Part shown: piece by piece, positions 1 through 6,981 of the stretch
Position numbering within the stretch: position 1 is the first letter of the stretch
Layout of the letters: each line of letters opens with the position of its first letter
Assembly: GCA_002419055.1 (NCBI GenBank)
Contig: DIFI01000004.1
Coordinates: forward strand, 1-42,440
DNA from: Peptococcaceae bacterium UBA5752
Lineage (GTDB): Bacteria; Bacillota; Dehalobacteriia; UBA4068
Length of the DNA stretch: 42,440 nucleotides
Direction of reading: 5' to 3'
Position numbers and translations under genes: made by a program
Notes under the pieces: generated by a model
Seen by the model: only the letters and a program-made list of their open reading frames with translations
Told to the model about the DNA's origin: nothing
The model's database searches: none

Positions 1-4
1 TCAA

Positions 5-310
5 ATGCCTGAAATGAAAATGAAACAACCTACTAAAATGCAGTATGGCATGTCAGAGAAGCAGCAATCAAACATAATTCAGCAACAAACAACGCCAAAT
101 ACCGAAGCGAAAGAAATATTACCCAACCTTAAGCTACAGAACAAACAAGCGTCAGGCTGCTGTTATAAAATGAGATTTTATAGAGTGCGTCCTGACGATA
201 CATGGAGCGATATCGCCTTAAAAACCGGTTGCAACATCGAGGTTCTAATTGACGCTAACGGTATAGGAGACCGTCAATTAACTCCGGGGAAAGTATTAAT
301 AATCAAATAA
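5..310 (+). CDS. LysM-domain protein (5' end uncertain)
   Basis: The protein is about 101 residues if it starts at the first ATG. The first ~50 residues are polar and Gln/Lys-rich with no signal peptide. Residues ~57-101 form one LysM repeat: a YRVRPDDTWSDIA start, a central LIDANGI and a closing LTPGKVLIIK, the usual beta-alpha-alpha-beta pattern. LysM domains bind the glycan of peptidoglycan or spore cortex. The lack of a signal peptide fits a spore-associated or cytoplasmically made protein, but this is inference. The frame stays open to the window edge and no ribosome site is visible, so the true start may lie upstream. Confidence 0.7.
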   Translation: MPEMKMKQPTKMQYGMSEKQQSNIIQQQTTPNTEAKEILPNLKLQNKQASGCCYKMRFYRVRPDDTWSDIALKTGCNIEVLIDANGIGDRQLTPGKVLIIK

Positions 311-340
311 AATAGAGTAAATACCAAAATAAGCGTGCAA

Positions 341-370
341 ACTATCCCCAAAAATATTTTTGGGGATAGT
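341..370. promoter_or_regulatory. Perfect 30-bp palindrome over the ribosome site of the next gene
   Basis: ACTATCCCCAAAAAT is followed directly by its exact reverse complement. It lies 31 bases after the LysM stop and its right arm contains the GGGGA that would be the ribosome site for the GTG at 375. It has no trailing T-run, so it is a poor intrinsic terminator. It could hide the ribosome site in RNA or be a protein-binding dyad in DNA. Confidence 0.5.
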
Positions 371-374
371 AATT

Positions 375-818
375 GTGCAATCATGGATATTTTTAGTATT
401 CGCCGTCGTCTCAGGAGTCTTGATGGCTTTACAGGGCTCTATAAACGGCGCATTAGGCAAAATTATCGGCACGCTTGAAGGCAATTTTACGGTACACGCC
501 ATCGGATTGGCCGCCGTAGCACTACTGCTTTTCGCCTTCGGTTTGGGCCGGGGGGATCTCGGCAAAGTCGCAGCGGCACCCTGGTATCTATATTTGGGTG
601 GCGTGATCAATGTCGCTATTATATATGGCGTGATGCTCTCTATAGCCAAAAGCGGCGCAGGTAATGCTACAACAGCTATCATTACCGGCCAACTGGCTAT
701 GGCATTGATTATCGACTGGCTGGGGTTGTTTGGACTTGAAAAATTCCCTATGACTTGGGGACGCGGCACCGGGTTGGTGTTAATGGCAATCGCTGCAAAA
801 TTATTGCTGGCAAAATAA
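375..818 (+). CDS. YdcZ/DUF606-type DMT family membrane protein
   Basis: A very hydrophobic protein of about 147 residues with five likely membrane helices, matching the usual ~140-150 residues of the DUF606 (YdcZ) branch of the drug/metabolite transporter superfamily. The N-terminal motif GVLMALQGSINGALGK and the later AGNATTAIITGQLAMALIID are typical of this family; DUF606 proteins often act as half-transporter dimers of unknown substrate. I prefer the GTG at 375 because GGGGA sits 8 bases upstream; an in-frame TTG at 360 lies inside the palindrome with no ribosome site. The gene stands alone, followed by a bidirectional terminator. Confidence 0.75.
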   Translation: MQSWIFLVFAVVSGVLMALQGSINGALGKIIGTLEGNFTVHAIGLAAVALLLFAFGLGRGDLGKVAAAPWYLYLGGVINVAIIYGVMLSIAKSGAGNATTAIITGQLAMALIIDWLGLFGLEKFPMTWGRGTGLVLMAIAAKLLLAK

Positions 819-896
819 CGCTATAGACATTATACGATAACGCTATTCCTGCAGATAAGGTTCTCGCTAGAGATTTACTTCCGAAACTTTCATAAA

Positions 897-936
897 GCAA
901 AGAGCAGGCATCCATTTATTAATACCTGCTCTTTGC
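897..936. terminator. Bidirectional intrinsic terminator
   Basis: A 12-bp perfect stem (GCAAAGAGCAGG with its complement) around a ~16-base loop lies between two convergent genes. An AT-rich stretch follows on each strand, so it probably serves both the YdcZ-type gene and the hydrolase gene. Confidence 0.75.
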
Positions 937-943
937 TTATTAT

Positions 944-2290
944 TTATTCATGTTTTTTGATGAATGAGGCAATATCATCAATCACCTGTTGGTCGACATT
1001 GGCCGCAATCTGATATTCCTCAATCACCGATTTGATATCCGAACCTTGGGATGGCATAAACAAATGATTAAGCCCCGGATAAAGGATAAATTCGGTTTGA
1101 GAATTATCAGCGAGCGCCGTTTTCCAGGCGTTAAAATCTGTCTGCGGTGAAACCTGAACATCATCTTCGCCCTGCAATATCAAGAAATGCTTTTCAATCG
1201 ACCTGGCGATTGCTACCGTATCATAGCTCTGCAAATCTTTTACGTAAAAAGCGGGCATACCAAAAACGGTGTTTTCAACCAGTTCAGCTTCACTCAAGCT
1301 TGGTAATGCGGCCAATTTTTCTTTTTCCTCTGCCAGTATTTGCTGATTTTTTGCGATCTCATTTTTATCGTTTAAGGCAGCAATAACAGCTTCGTTTTGA
1401 TCGATAATAATATCGGTCAACTGGCGGGGACTGCCGGCAAGAATAATCAGTCCGTCAAAAATATCGCCGCTTTGTTGCTCTATCCGCGGCGCCATCATAC
1501 CGCCAAGGCTATGACCTATGATGTACACCTGCTGATATCCCTGATCTACTAACAGCTGACCGGCCGCAATAGCGTCATCAATCGTTTCTTCTTTGACGGT
1601 TATACTATTTGCCATACCAGCCATTTTACCGGCATATGTGTAAGTCCGCTTATCATAGCGCAGCACGTCGATACCTTGTGCCGCCAACCCCCAAGCAATA
1701 TCGCGAAACGGCTTATTGGCATAGATGCTCTCATTCATATCACTGGGACCCGATCCATGCACCAATACTGCCGCAATAGCCGACTGGTCGGAGCTTTGGC
1801 GGGTAATTTTCCCGGACAGCTCCCATTGGCTTCCCTGATTAAGCGTAACATCGATTTCCTCTAAACCCTCGGGTAGCGATACTTGTAGTTGCTCAGGATC
1901 GTAATACGAAAAAAACAAACCTGCTACCTTATTGTTTTCATCAAAGCTGAGGGTAACTTTGATGCCGTTTTTGCTAAATTGGCAGTAAGCGATAACCTGC
2001 TGATACCCTGAATTCGAAGCTGTCTCTATCCTTTCAATCTGCTGAAAATCACCGGCTGAAGTAACGGTTTGCTCCCAGGCTTGCTGTAAACTTAAAACCG
2101 GTAACGCTGATATCATCTTTTCATTAAAATCGACGGTACAAGCTTGATAGTTACCGATAAGCAAATTGTCGACAAAATTAATAACATATTGCTGATAATC
2201 AAATTCGTTATCGAGTTTCTCCGATTTGCATGAACTCATACATATCGCTGCTGCAAGCAATAGGACAATAATTAATCGGCTATTTTTCAT
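944..2290 (-). CDS. Lipoprotein alpha/beta hydrolase with DUF3887-like N-terminal domain
   Basis: The 448-residue protein has a lipoprotein signal: basic start, hydrophobic core and a lipobox ending at Cys21 (MSSC), so it should be anchored outside the membrane. Residues ~25-135 look like a DUF3887-type domain. From ~150 onward is an alpha/beta hydrolase: an oxyanion-region HGSGPSD, the nucleophile elbow GHSLGG, a late Asp in GEDDVQVSP and a catalytic His in LNHLF. This arrangement is known from secreted serine esterases or peptidases; the substrate cannot be read from sequence. A GAGGGG ribosome site precedes the ATG. The tRNA operon upstream ends in its own terminator, so this gene is probably expressed separately. 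Confidence 0.85.
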   Translation of the reverse strand: MKNSRLIIVLLLAAAICMSSCKSEKLDNEFDYQQYVINFVDNLLIGNYQACTVDFNEKMISALPVLSLQQAWEQTVTSAGDFQQIERIETASNSGYQQVIAYCQFSKNGIKVTLSFDENNKVAGLFFSYYDPEQLQVSLPEGLEEIDVTLNQGSQWELSGKITRQSSDQSAIAAVLVHGSGPSDMNESIYANKPFRDIAWGLAAQGIDVLRYDKRTYTYAGKMAGMANSITVKEETIDDAIAAGQLLVDQGYQQVYIIGHSLGGMMAPRIEQQSGDIFDGLIILAGSPRQLTDIIIDQNEAVIAALNDKNEIAKNQQILAEEKEKLAALPSLSEAELVENTVFGMPAFYVKDLQSYDTVAIARSIEKHFLILQGEDDVQVSPQTDFNAWKTALADNSQTEFILYPGLNHLFMPSQGSDIKSVIEEYQIAANVDQQVIDDIASFIKKHE

Positions 2291-2397
2291 AATTCAATAC
2301 CCCTCATATTATTTCGCTATCATTTCAGCGCTGGCTTACTCTTTTCCTTTTTTATATAATAAATATATTATTCACTTATACCTTTTTCAGTTTAAAG

Positions 2398-2438
2398 AAA
2401 AAATCCCTACTATCTGAATAGATAGCGGGGATTTTTTC
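2398..2438 (-). terminator. Terminator of the tRNA operon
   Basis: On the minus strand AATCCCCGCTATCT pairs with AGATAGTAGGGATT around a four-base loop with one small internal mismatch, followed by TTTTTT. It starts a few bases after the CCA end of tRNA-Glu. Confidence 0.75.
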
Positions 2439-2440
2439 TT

Positions 2441-2517
2441 TGGTGACGCGTAGGGGATTCGAACCCCTGGATGCCAGCGTGAAAGGCTGGTGAGTTAAGC
2501 CGCTTCTCCAACGCGCC
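2441..2517 (-). tRNA. tRNA-Glu (UUC)
   Basis: A full 77-base cloverleaf on the minus strand. Acceptor arm GGCGCGT pairs with ACGCGTC (one G-U pair), the anticodon loop CTTTCAC gives anticodon TTC, the T arm is AGGGG-TTCGAAT-CCCCT, and CCA is encoded. It lies 3 bases after tRNA-Met in the same transcript. Confidence 0.95.
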
Positions 2518-2520
2518 ATG

Positions 2521-2597
2521 TGGTAGCGGTGACTGGATTTGAACCAGTGACACCCCGGGTATGAGCCGAGTGCTCTAACCAGCTGAGCTACACCGCC
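2521..2597 (-). tRNA. tRNA-Met (CAU), probably elongator
   Basis: A full 77-base cloverleaf on the minus strand: acceptor GGCGGTG with CACCGCT (the terminal pair is followed by ACCA), D arm with AGCTCAGCTGGTTAGAGC, anticodon loop CTCATAC giving CAT, and encoded CCA. The first base is G paired in the acceptor and the anticodon stem lacks the three G-C pairs of initiator tRNA. This favours elongator Met; a lysidine-modified Ile tRNA is a less likely alternative. Confidence 0.9.
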
Positions 2598-2618
2598 ATG
2601 TTAAAATGACACTCGTTT

Positions 2619-2647
2619 ATTATGCCAAAACCGCAGCAAGTTGTCAA
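2619..2647 (-). promoter_or_regulatory. Promoter of the tRNA operon
   Basis: On the minus strand TTGACA and CATAAT are separated by exactly 17 bases, about 20 bases upstream of tRNA-Met. This is a strong vegetative sigma-70-type promoter and indicates that the two tRNAs are transcribed together. Confidence 0.8.
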
Positions 2648-2702
2648 TACTTATTTTCTTTTTTTCGATTATTTTATGTATAGTATTGATATGCAAATAA
2701 AT

Positions 2703-3878
2703 TTAGGGACAGATGATTATTCCCTGTGACCATAAACAACCGCCGCAAGTAGGTTTGACATTGCCATAGCAATCTTCAACATTTTCATTAAAATAATCAC
2801 AGTAAGTACAATGCACACATGATGGAAAATCAAAATTCTTTACCCGATCTCTGAATGCAGAGTAATCTTTACTCTGCCAGATATCGTTTAAGCATTGTTG
2901 ATTAATATTGCCGAAGCTATGTTGATAAACTTTGCGCATCTCACCTTTCCAAACTTCGATGCCACTGTGCAGCGTTGCCATACATGGGCAAACAGCGCCG
3001 TCAAAGCGGACAAAAGCGGTACCTTCATCAATAAAACGGCAATATCTATCCATCTTACCCACTTGCGGATCAAATATGCTGTGGCTGTATCCCGAAAATT
3101 CAAACAACTGCTTGAGAGCCAACTGCACATCTTCTCTGTCCCAATCCATAAACGGGATTTTTATTTGCGGCCGACAGGAGGGAAAATCAGCCAAAGCTTG
3201 CGCTGCCTCTACAATATAAGCAAATAAGCTGCCTTGATGTACTGGATTGTCTGCGGGATAGATATCGCCTACTGTTTTTTCGTACAACACCTCCTGTGCT
3301 GCCATCACATCAGACGGATAAACATTAGAGATATTGGCTTCATCAACAGCATGATCAATCATAAATTGGGGCAAAAAACCCAGCTGATGCAGATTGCTTT
3401 TCATAGCGACAAAAGTAATTGCCAATTTTGCCTGGGGGTTGAACATGGACCGGGCTTTATTATAAGCTGCGATATTGTCAATAATTTTTTCGATCTCGTA
3501 ATCATGCCCTACACGCTTACTATCTTGCGTTTTAAACGCATCAATAGATATCCACAGTTTACTTAAGCCGGACTTGAGTAATTGCTGGGCCATTTCAAAA
3601 TTAAGCAGCGAACCGTTGGTCAGCAGCTCTATTTGATTTACTTTGGTAGCTGCCAGACGCACCATATCAATAATTCGGGGATAAAAGAGTGGCTCACCCA
3701 TACCGCCAAAAAATACCGTATTCACAGTATCGGGCATTGTTGCAATTGTGCGTTCATACACTGTCCAGGACATGTCAGCAAACATCTCGTCAAACCATGT
3801 ATTGCGAAAACACATTGAACAATGAAAATTACATTTTGTTGTAGGCTCTATATAGAGTTTGTTTAATTGGTTTGTCAT
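2703..3878 (-). CDS. SPASM-type radical SAM protein
   Basis: The 391-residue protein has the radical SAM cluster motif CNFHCSMC (Cys16, 20, 23), the FFGGMGEPL motif near residue 60 and the usual TIM-barrel strands. The C-terminal third is cysteine-rich (RYCRFI, CPCMAT, then CVHCTYCDYF and a final CGGCLWSQGIIICP), as in SPASM proteins that bind auxiliary Fe-S clusters. The closing CGGCLW-QGII-CP tail resembles, from memory, radical SAM proteins linked to tungsten-cofactor oxidoreductases, but no such oxidoreductase or peptide substrate is in this window. GGAG lies 6 bases before the ATG. Class is certain; exact role is not. Confidence 0.8.
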   Translation of the reverse strand: MTNQLNKLYIEPTTKCNFHCSMCFRNTWFDEMFADMSWTVYERTIATMPDTVNTVFFGGMGEPLFYPRIIDMVRLAATKVNQIELLTNGSLLNFEMAQQLLKSGLSKLWISIDAFKTQDSKRVGHDYEIEKIIDNIAAYNKARSMFNPQAKLAITFVAMKSNLHQLGFLPQFMIDHAVDEANISNVYPSDVMAAQEVLYEKTVGDIYPADNPVHQGSLFAYIVEAAQALADFPSCRPQIKIPFMDWDREDVQLALKQLFEFSGYSHSIFDPQVGKMDRYCRFIDEGTAFVRFDGAVCPCMATLHSGIEVWKGEMRKVYQHSFGNINQQCLNDIWQSKDYSAFRDRVKNFDFPSCVHCTYCDYFNENVEDCYGNVKPTCGGCLWSQGIIICP

Positions 3879-4044
3879 ATTATACTCCGAAATTACTGTT
3901 TGCCTATTTAGGAAATAATCTTATTTTTCGTCATTTACTCCTTTTTCAACATATTATTTATGTAACCTGCCCATATCTTGCTTTCTGTGGCAGAAAATAT
4001 AAATGATACATATATTATATTAACACCAAAAACAAAATAAAAAC

Positions 4045-4062
4045 AGGCTAATATTTTAGCCT
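4045..4062 (+). other. Small hairpin in the leader of the holin-like gene
   Basis: AGGCTAA-TATT-TTAGCCT forms a 7-bp perfect stem about 40 bases upstream of the start at 4105, in very AT-rich DNA. It could stabilise the leader RNA; no function can be assigned. The rest of the 3879-4104 gap shows nothing further I can support. Confidence 0.35.
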
Positions 4063-4104
4063 ATAAGTAAGATTTAATATATTTATTAAGTAGGAGGAAC
4101 AAAA

Positions 4105-4377
4105 ATGGATGCAAGTTCTTTAAAAAGAAAGCTGTCCAGCCGTAAATTATGGACAGCAATAGTCGGCGTTATCACCGGATTGGCAATGGCTTTTGGTCTT
4201 GATCAAAATACAATCAGTACGGTTGCCGGAGCAGTTATGGCAGCATCATCAGTAATTGTGTATATTGCCAGTGAAGCTAAAGTTGATGCCGCAGCTGTTT
4301 CTAAAGCACTGGAAGCAGTCGAAGCAGCTCAAAAAGCCGCTGATGCTATTAAAAAAGAAGACCACCAAAATAAATAA
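4105..4377 (+). CDS. Small holin-like membrane protein
   Basis: A 90-residue protein with a basic N-terminus (KRKLSSRKLW), two hydrophobic segments (~17-35 and ~40-56) and a charged Ala/Lys-rich helical tail. This two-helix layout and size match small phage-type holins found as single genes in many Firmicutes. Holins make membrane pores for lysin release, but chromosomal stand-alone copies often have unknown roles. There is no lysin or phage gene beside it. A clear AGGAGGA ribosome site precedes the ATG and a strong terminator follows. Confidence 0.6.
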   Translation: MDASSLKRKLSSRKLWTAIVGVITGLAMAFGLDQNTISTVAGAVMAASSVIVYIASEAKVDAAAVSKALEAVEAAQKAADAIKKEDHQNK

Positions 4378-4406
4378 CATATTTTATTATAATATAATGA
4401 TGAATG

Positions 4407-4441
4407 AAATCCCCTGCGCAGCACTACAGCAGGGGATTTTT
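4407..4441. terminator. Intrinsic terminator after the holin-like gene
   Basis: An 11-bp stem AAATCCCCTGC with its complement, 12-base loop and TTTTT on the plus strand. It sits between convergent coding regions and could act on both. Confidence 0.75.
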
Positions 4442-4452
4442 AAACTCGCAGA

Positions 4453-4921
4453 TTAGGAATATTTGGTTACTAAAGATTCTATGACGCTGATATAAATCTC
4501 TACCGTCTTAGGATCAAACTGAGTACCGCTACACCTTTTTAACTCTTCTATTGCCTTCGAATAAGTCTTCCTCTTCTGATATGGCCTGATCAACGTCATG
4601 GCATCAAAACTATCTATAACCGTCAGCATCCTAGCCAGATAAACGATCTGATCGCCTTTTAATTGATGAGGATAGCCTGTGCCGTCAAATCTTTCATGGT
4701 GTTGCAAAATTATCGGTACCGCATCCTTTAAGAAATCAACATTCTCGATAATATCTGCGGCATTTTGCGGGTGTATTTTCAGTATTTCCCATTCTTTATC
4801 TGTAAGATTTTCGACTTTCATAAGTATTTCTTCGAAAATATTTGATATTGCCTATATCATGAAGATGAGCTGCATAAATAAAATTCTTCTTTTGTATTTC
4901 ATCAAGGAGGCTTATTAATAT
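4453..4921 (-). pseudogene. Broken HD-GYP domain gene remnant
   Basis: Positions 4453-4821 encode the C-terminal part of an HD-GYP phosphodiesterase domain, with ILQHHERFDGTGYP and ARMLTVIDSFDAMT. Reading upstream in a different frame gives YAAHLHDIGN, the family's metal-binding HD motif, and the two parts join if one base is removed near 4840 (the AAAT after the HDIGNI codons). The upstream frame is itself closed by TGA at 4922-4924 and no sensor domain precedes it. It is therefore a 5'-truncated, frameshifted fragment of a c-di-GMP phosphodiesterase. The intact relative at 26117-27643 has the same motifs, though I cannot say whether the fragment came from it. Confidence 0.75.
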
Positions 4922-5028
4922 TCAAATAAATTTTTTATAGATATTATATAAAATGAAATTCATAAAATTAGTAAAACTTTTGAATAAATTAATTTCTATT
5001 TTCTAATAATAAATCTGAGGTGATTAAT

Positions 5029-5601
5029 ATGGTATTAAGCCAAAAAGAAAGTAGTTTATTACAAGATTTGAAATCGCAGGAACAGCTTTGTGTGGAAAAA
5101 TATTCTAAGTATTCTGCCGAAGCCAACTGCAGTCAACTGTCAAGTCTATTCTCTCAAATCGGTCAAATGGAACAACAGCATCTTTCAACATTAAATCAAT
5201 TGGAAAGCGGAACTATACCGCAAATGAGTAGCAGCAGCAATTCAGCGCAATCCTCCTCGTCTTCTTCACAGGGTTCTTCGCAAAGTTCTGCACAGGGTTC
5301 TTCGCAAAGCTCGTCACAAAGCGCTTCCCCAAAAGCCGGGCAAAGTAATCCACATGGTGGTGGATCTTTGAGCGCTTCCGCCTCCGCCCAGTCAACGAAT
5401 AATCAGAATAAGCAAAATGACAGCTATCTTTGCTCTGATATCCTTGCTACCGAAAAGCACGTCTCTTCACTTTATAACACCTGCATTTTTGAGTTTAAAG
5501 ATGCGAATATCAGAAACGCCTTGAACCATATTCAAAAAGAAGAGCAAGGCCACGGAGAACAAATATATAATTATATGCAACAAAACAATATGTACAGTTA
5601 A
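5029..5601 (+). CDS. CotF-like spore coat protein with Ser/Gln-rich insert
   Basis: About 190 residues. An N-terminal helical part (~1-60, with QEQLCVEKYSKYS) and a C-terminal helical part (~130-190, SDILATEKHVSSLYN... HIQKEEQGHGEQIYNYM) resemble the two halves of the ferritin-like coat protein F / DUF2383 group. Between them is a ~60-residue low-complexity stretch of Ser, Gln and Gly with repeated QGSSQSS units. I choose ATG 5029 because TGAGGTG lies 6 bases upstream; a GTG at 5020 overlaps that ribosome site. CotF-type proteins sit in the spore coat, so this supports an endospore-forming host. The linker is unusually long and repetitive. A strong terminator follows. Confidence 0.65.
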   Translation: MVLSQKESSLLQDLKSQEQLCVEKYSKYSAEANCSQLSSLFSQIGQMEQQHLSTLNQLESGTIPQMSSSSNSAQSSSSSSQGSSQSSAQGSSQSSSQSASPKAGQSNPHGGGSLSASASAQSTNNQNKQNDSYLCSDILATEKHVSSLYNTCIFEFKDANIRNALNHIQKEEQGHGEQIYNYMQQNNMYS

Positions 5602-5616
5602 TATTCCCCTCATGCC

Positions 5617-5654
5617 AAAACGCAGCCGAAATATTTATTCGGCTGCGTTTTTTT
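5617..5654 (+). terminator. Strong intrinsic terminator after the coat gene
   Basis: AAAACGCAGCCGAA pairs perfectly with TTCGGCTGCGTTTT around a short AT loop and runs into a seven-T tract. The matching A tract upstream makes it usable on the minus strand too. Confidence 0.9.
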
Positions 5655-5679
5655 ACAAAATAAAATTTAATCAATAATA

Positions 5680-6981
5680 CTAATGGACATCACTATCTCT
5701 CATCGCGGGATTATCAATCAAGTGTCCATCCTGATCAAATCGCGAGCCGTGGCAAGGGCATTCCCATGTATGCTCGGTTTGATTTTCCTTTAAGGCACAG
5801 CCCAAATGAGTACAGCGCTTGCCTGTCGGGGTTAATAAATTAACAATAGTTTCAAATCCGTTGATAAACAGCTGCAGTTTCAACATACTTCTATGCGGTG
5901 AAAATACCTCGGCATAATCTGGTTTTTGTCCGATAATCATCTCCGATAAAATCATTGCCGAAACCATTGATGAGGTCATACCCCATTTGTTAAATCCGGT
6001 AGCTACATATAAATTAGGAGTCATTCGAGAATAATGACCAATATAAGGCACGCTGTCAAGAGTCATACAATCTTGTGTTGCCCAAGCATAACTTTCCTCA
6101 GCTTGGGGATAATGTTTCTTGGCAAAATTGCGCAGCACTTGCCAGTTGCCTCCTTTTTTACCGGTACGATGGTCGCCACCACCAATAAGAAGCAAATCTT
6201 GATAGTTTCTAAAAGACATACCCTTTTGTGCTTCGTCAACATACATTCCATTTACATCTTGAGCATTTTTTAAAGCAATAACATAGGAACGATGTTGATA
6301 CATTTTCATGAAATAACTGCCGTGGCAATTGATAAACGGGAAATGGGTAGCAACTATAATTTTATTGGCAGTAATTTTACCGCTATCGGTAATGGCTGTG
6401 TTTTTATCGACTTCTTTAACAAATGTGTTTTCGTGAATATTTAGTCCGTCAACAATTCCGGCAATAAATTTAAGCGGATTAAACTGCGCTTGGTTTTTAA
6501 ATTCTATGGTTGCCGCAGGTTTTAACGGCAGCGGTAATTTTTCAACAAGCTCTGCTTTAAATCCTAACTTATTTACTGTATCAACCTCTTTGCCAATTAT
6601 CGATTTGTCAGTCATCGAGTAAACATAGTTGCTCTTTTCTTGCAAATCGCAGTCGATGTCTTTGGCAAGTTCCTTGTATTTAGCTAATGCCTTTTCATTG
6701 GCTTGTAAATACATCTTGGCCTTTTCGGTGCCGACGCTACTAAATAAACTATCATATATCAGTCCATGCTGGGAAGTGATTTTTGCTGTAGTATTTTTAG
6801 TTATACCATTGGCAATGGTAGTAGCCTCAACCAACTGGTAATTAATGCCTTTTTGCTTAAGAAAATAGGCCGTAAGAATACCAGCCATGCCGCCGCCGAT
6901 AATTAATACATCTGTTTTGGTTTTGCCCTGTAGCTTTTCAAAACTGGGCAAAGTTACGCTATCTATCCATACCGATTTCAT
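5680..6981 (-). CDS. FAD-dependent oxidoreductase with C-terminal Rieske domain (YhfW-like)
   Basis: A 433-residue protein. Residues ~24-55 hold the dinucleotide fold DVLIIGGGMAG and the body is a DAO-type FAD oxidoreductase with a late VATGFNKWGMT motif. The C-terminus carries a Rieske [2Fe-2S] site: CTHLGC (Cys390, His392) and CPCHG (Cys408, His411). This matches the YhfW family of B. subtilis, whose substrate is unknown. The start ATG overlaps the end of the upstream gene by 4 bases and has GGGAGGAG in front, so the two are translationally coupled. The Rieske tail ends close after the second motif but both ligand pairs are present. Confidence 0.88.
   Translation of the reverse strand: MKSVWIDSVTLPSFEKLQGKTKTDVLIIGGGMAGILTAYFLKQKGINYQLVEATTIANGITKNTTAKITSQHGLIYDSLFSSVGTEKAKMYLQANEKALAKYKELAKDIDCDLQEKSNYVYSMTDKSIIGKEVDTVNKLGFKAELVEKLPLPLKPAATIEFKNQAQFNPLKFIAGIVDGLNIHENTFVKEVDKNTAITDSGKITANKIIVATHFPFINCHGSYFMKMYQHRSYVIALKNAQDVNGMYVDEAQKGMSFRNYQDLLLIGGGDHRTGKKGGNWQVLRNFAKKHYPQAEESYAWATQDCMTLDSVPYIGHYSRMTPNLYVATGFNKWGMTSSMVSAMILSEMIIGQKPDYAEVFSPHRSMLKLQLFINGFETIVNLLTPTGKRCTHLGCALKENQTEHTWECPCHGSRFDQDGHLIDNPAMRDSDVH

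Noticed and set aside
5230..5340. DNA repeats in the coat gene as a mobile or repeat element
   Set aside because: They are in frame and encode a Ser/Gln-rich linker, so coding low complexity explains them.
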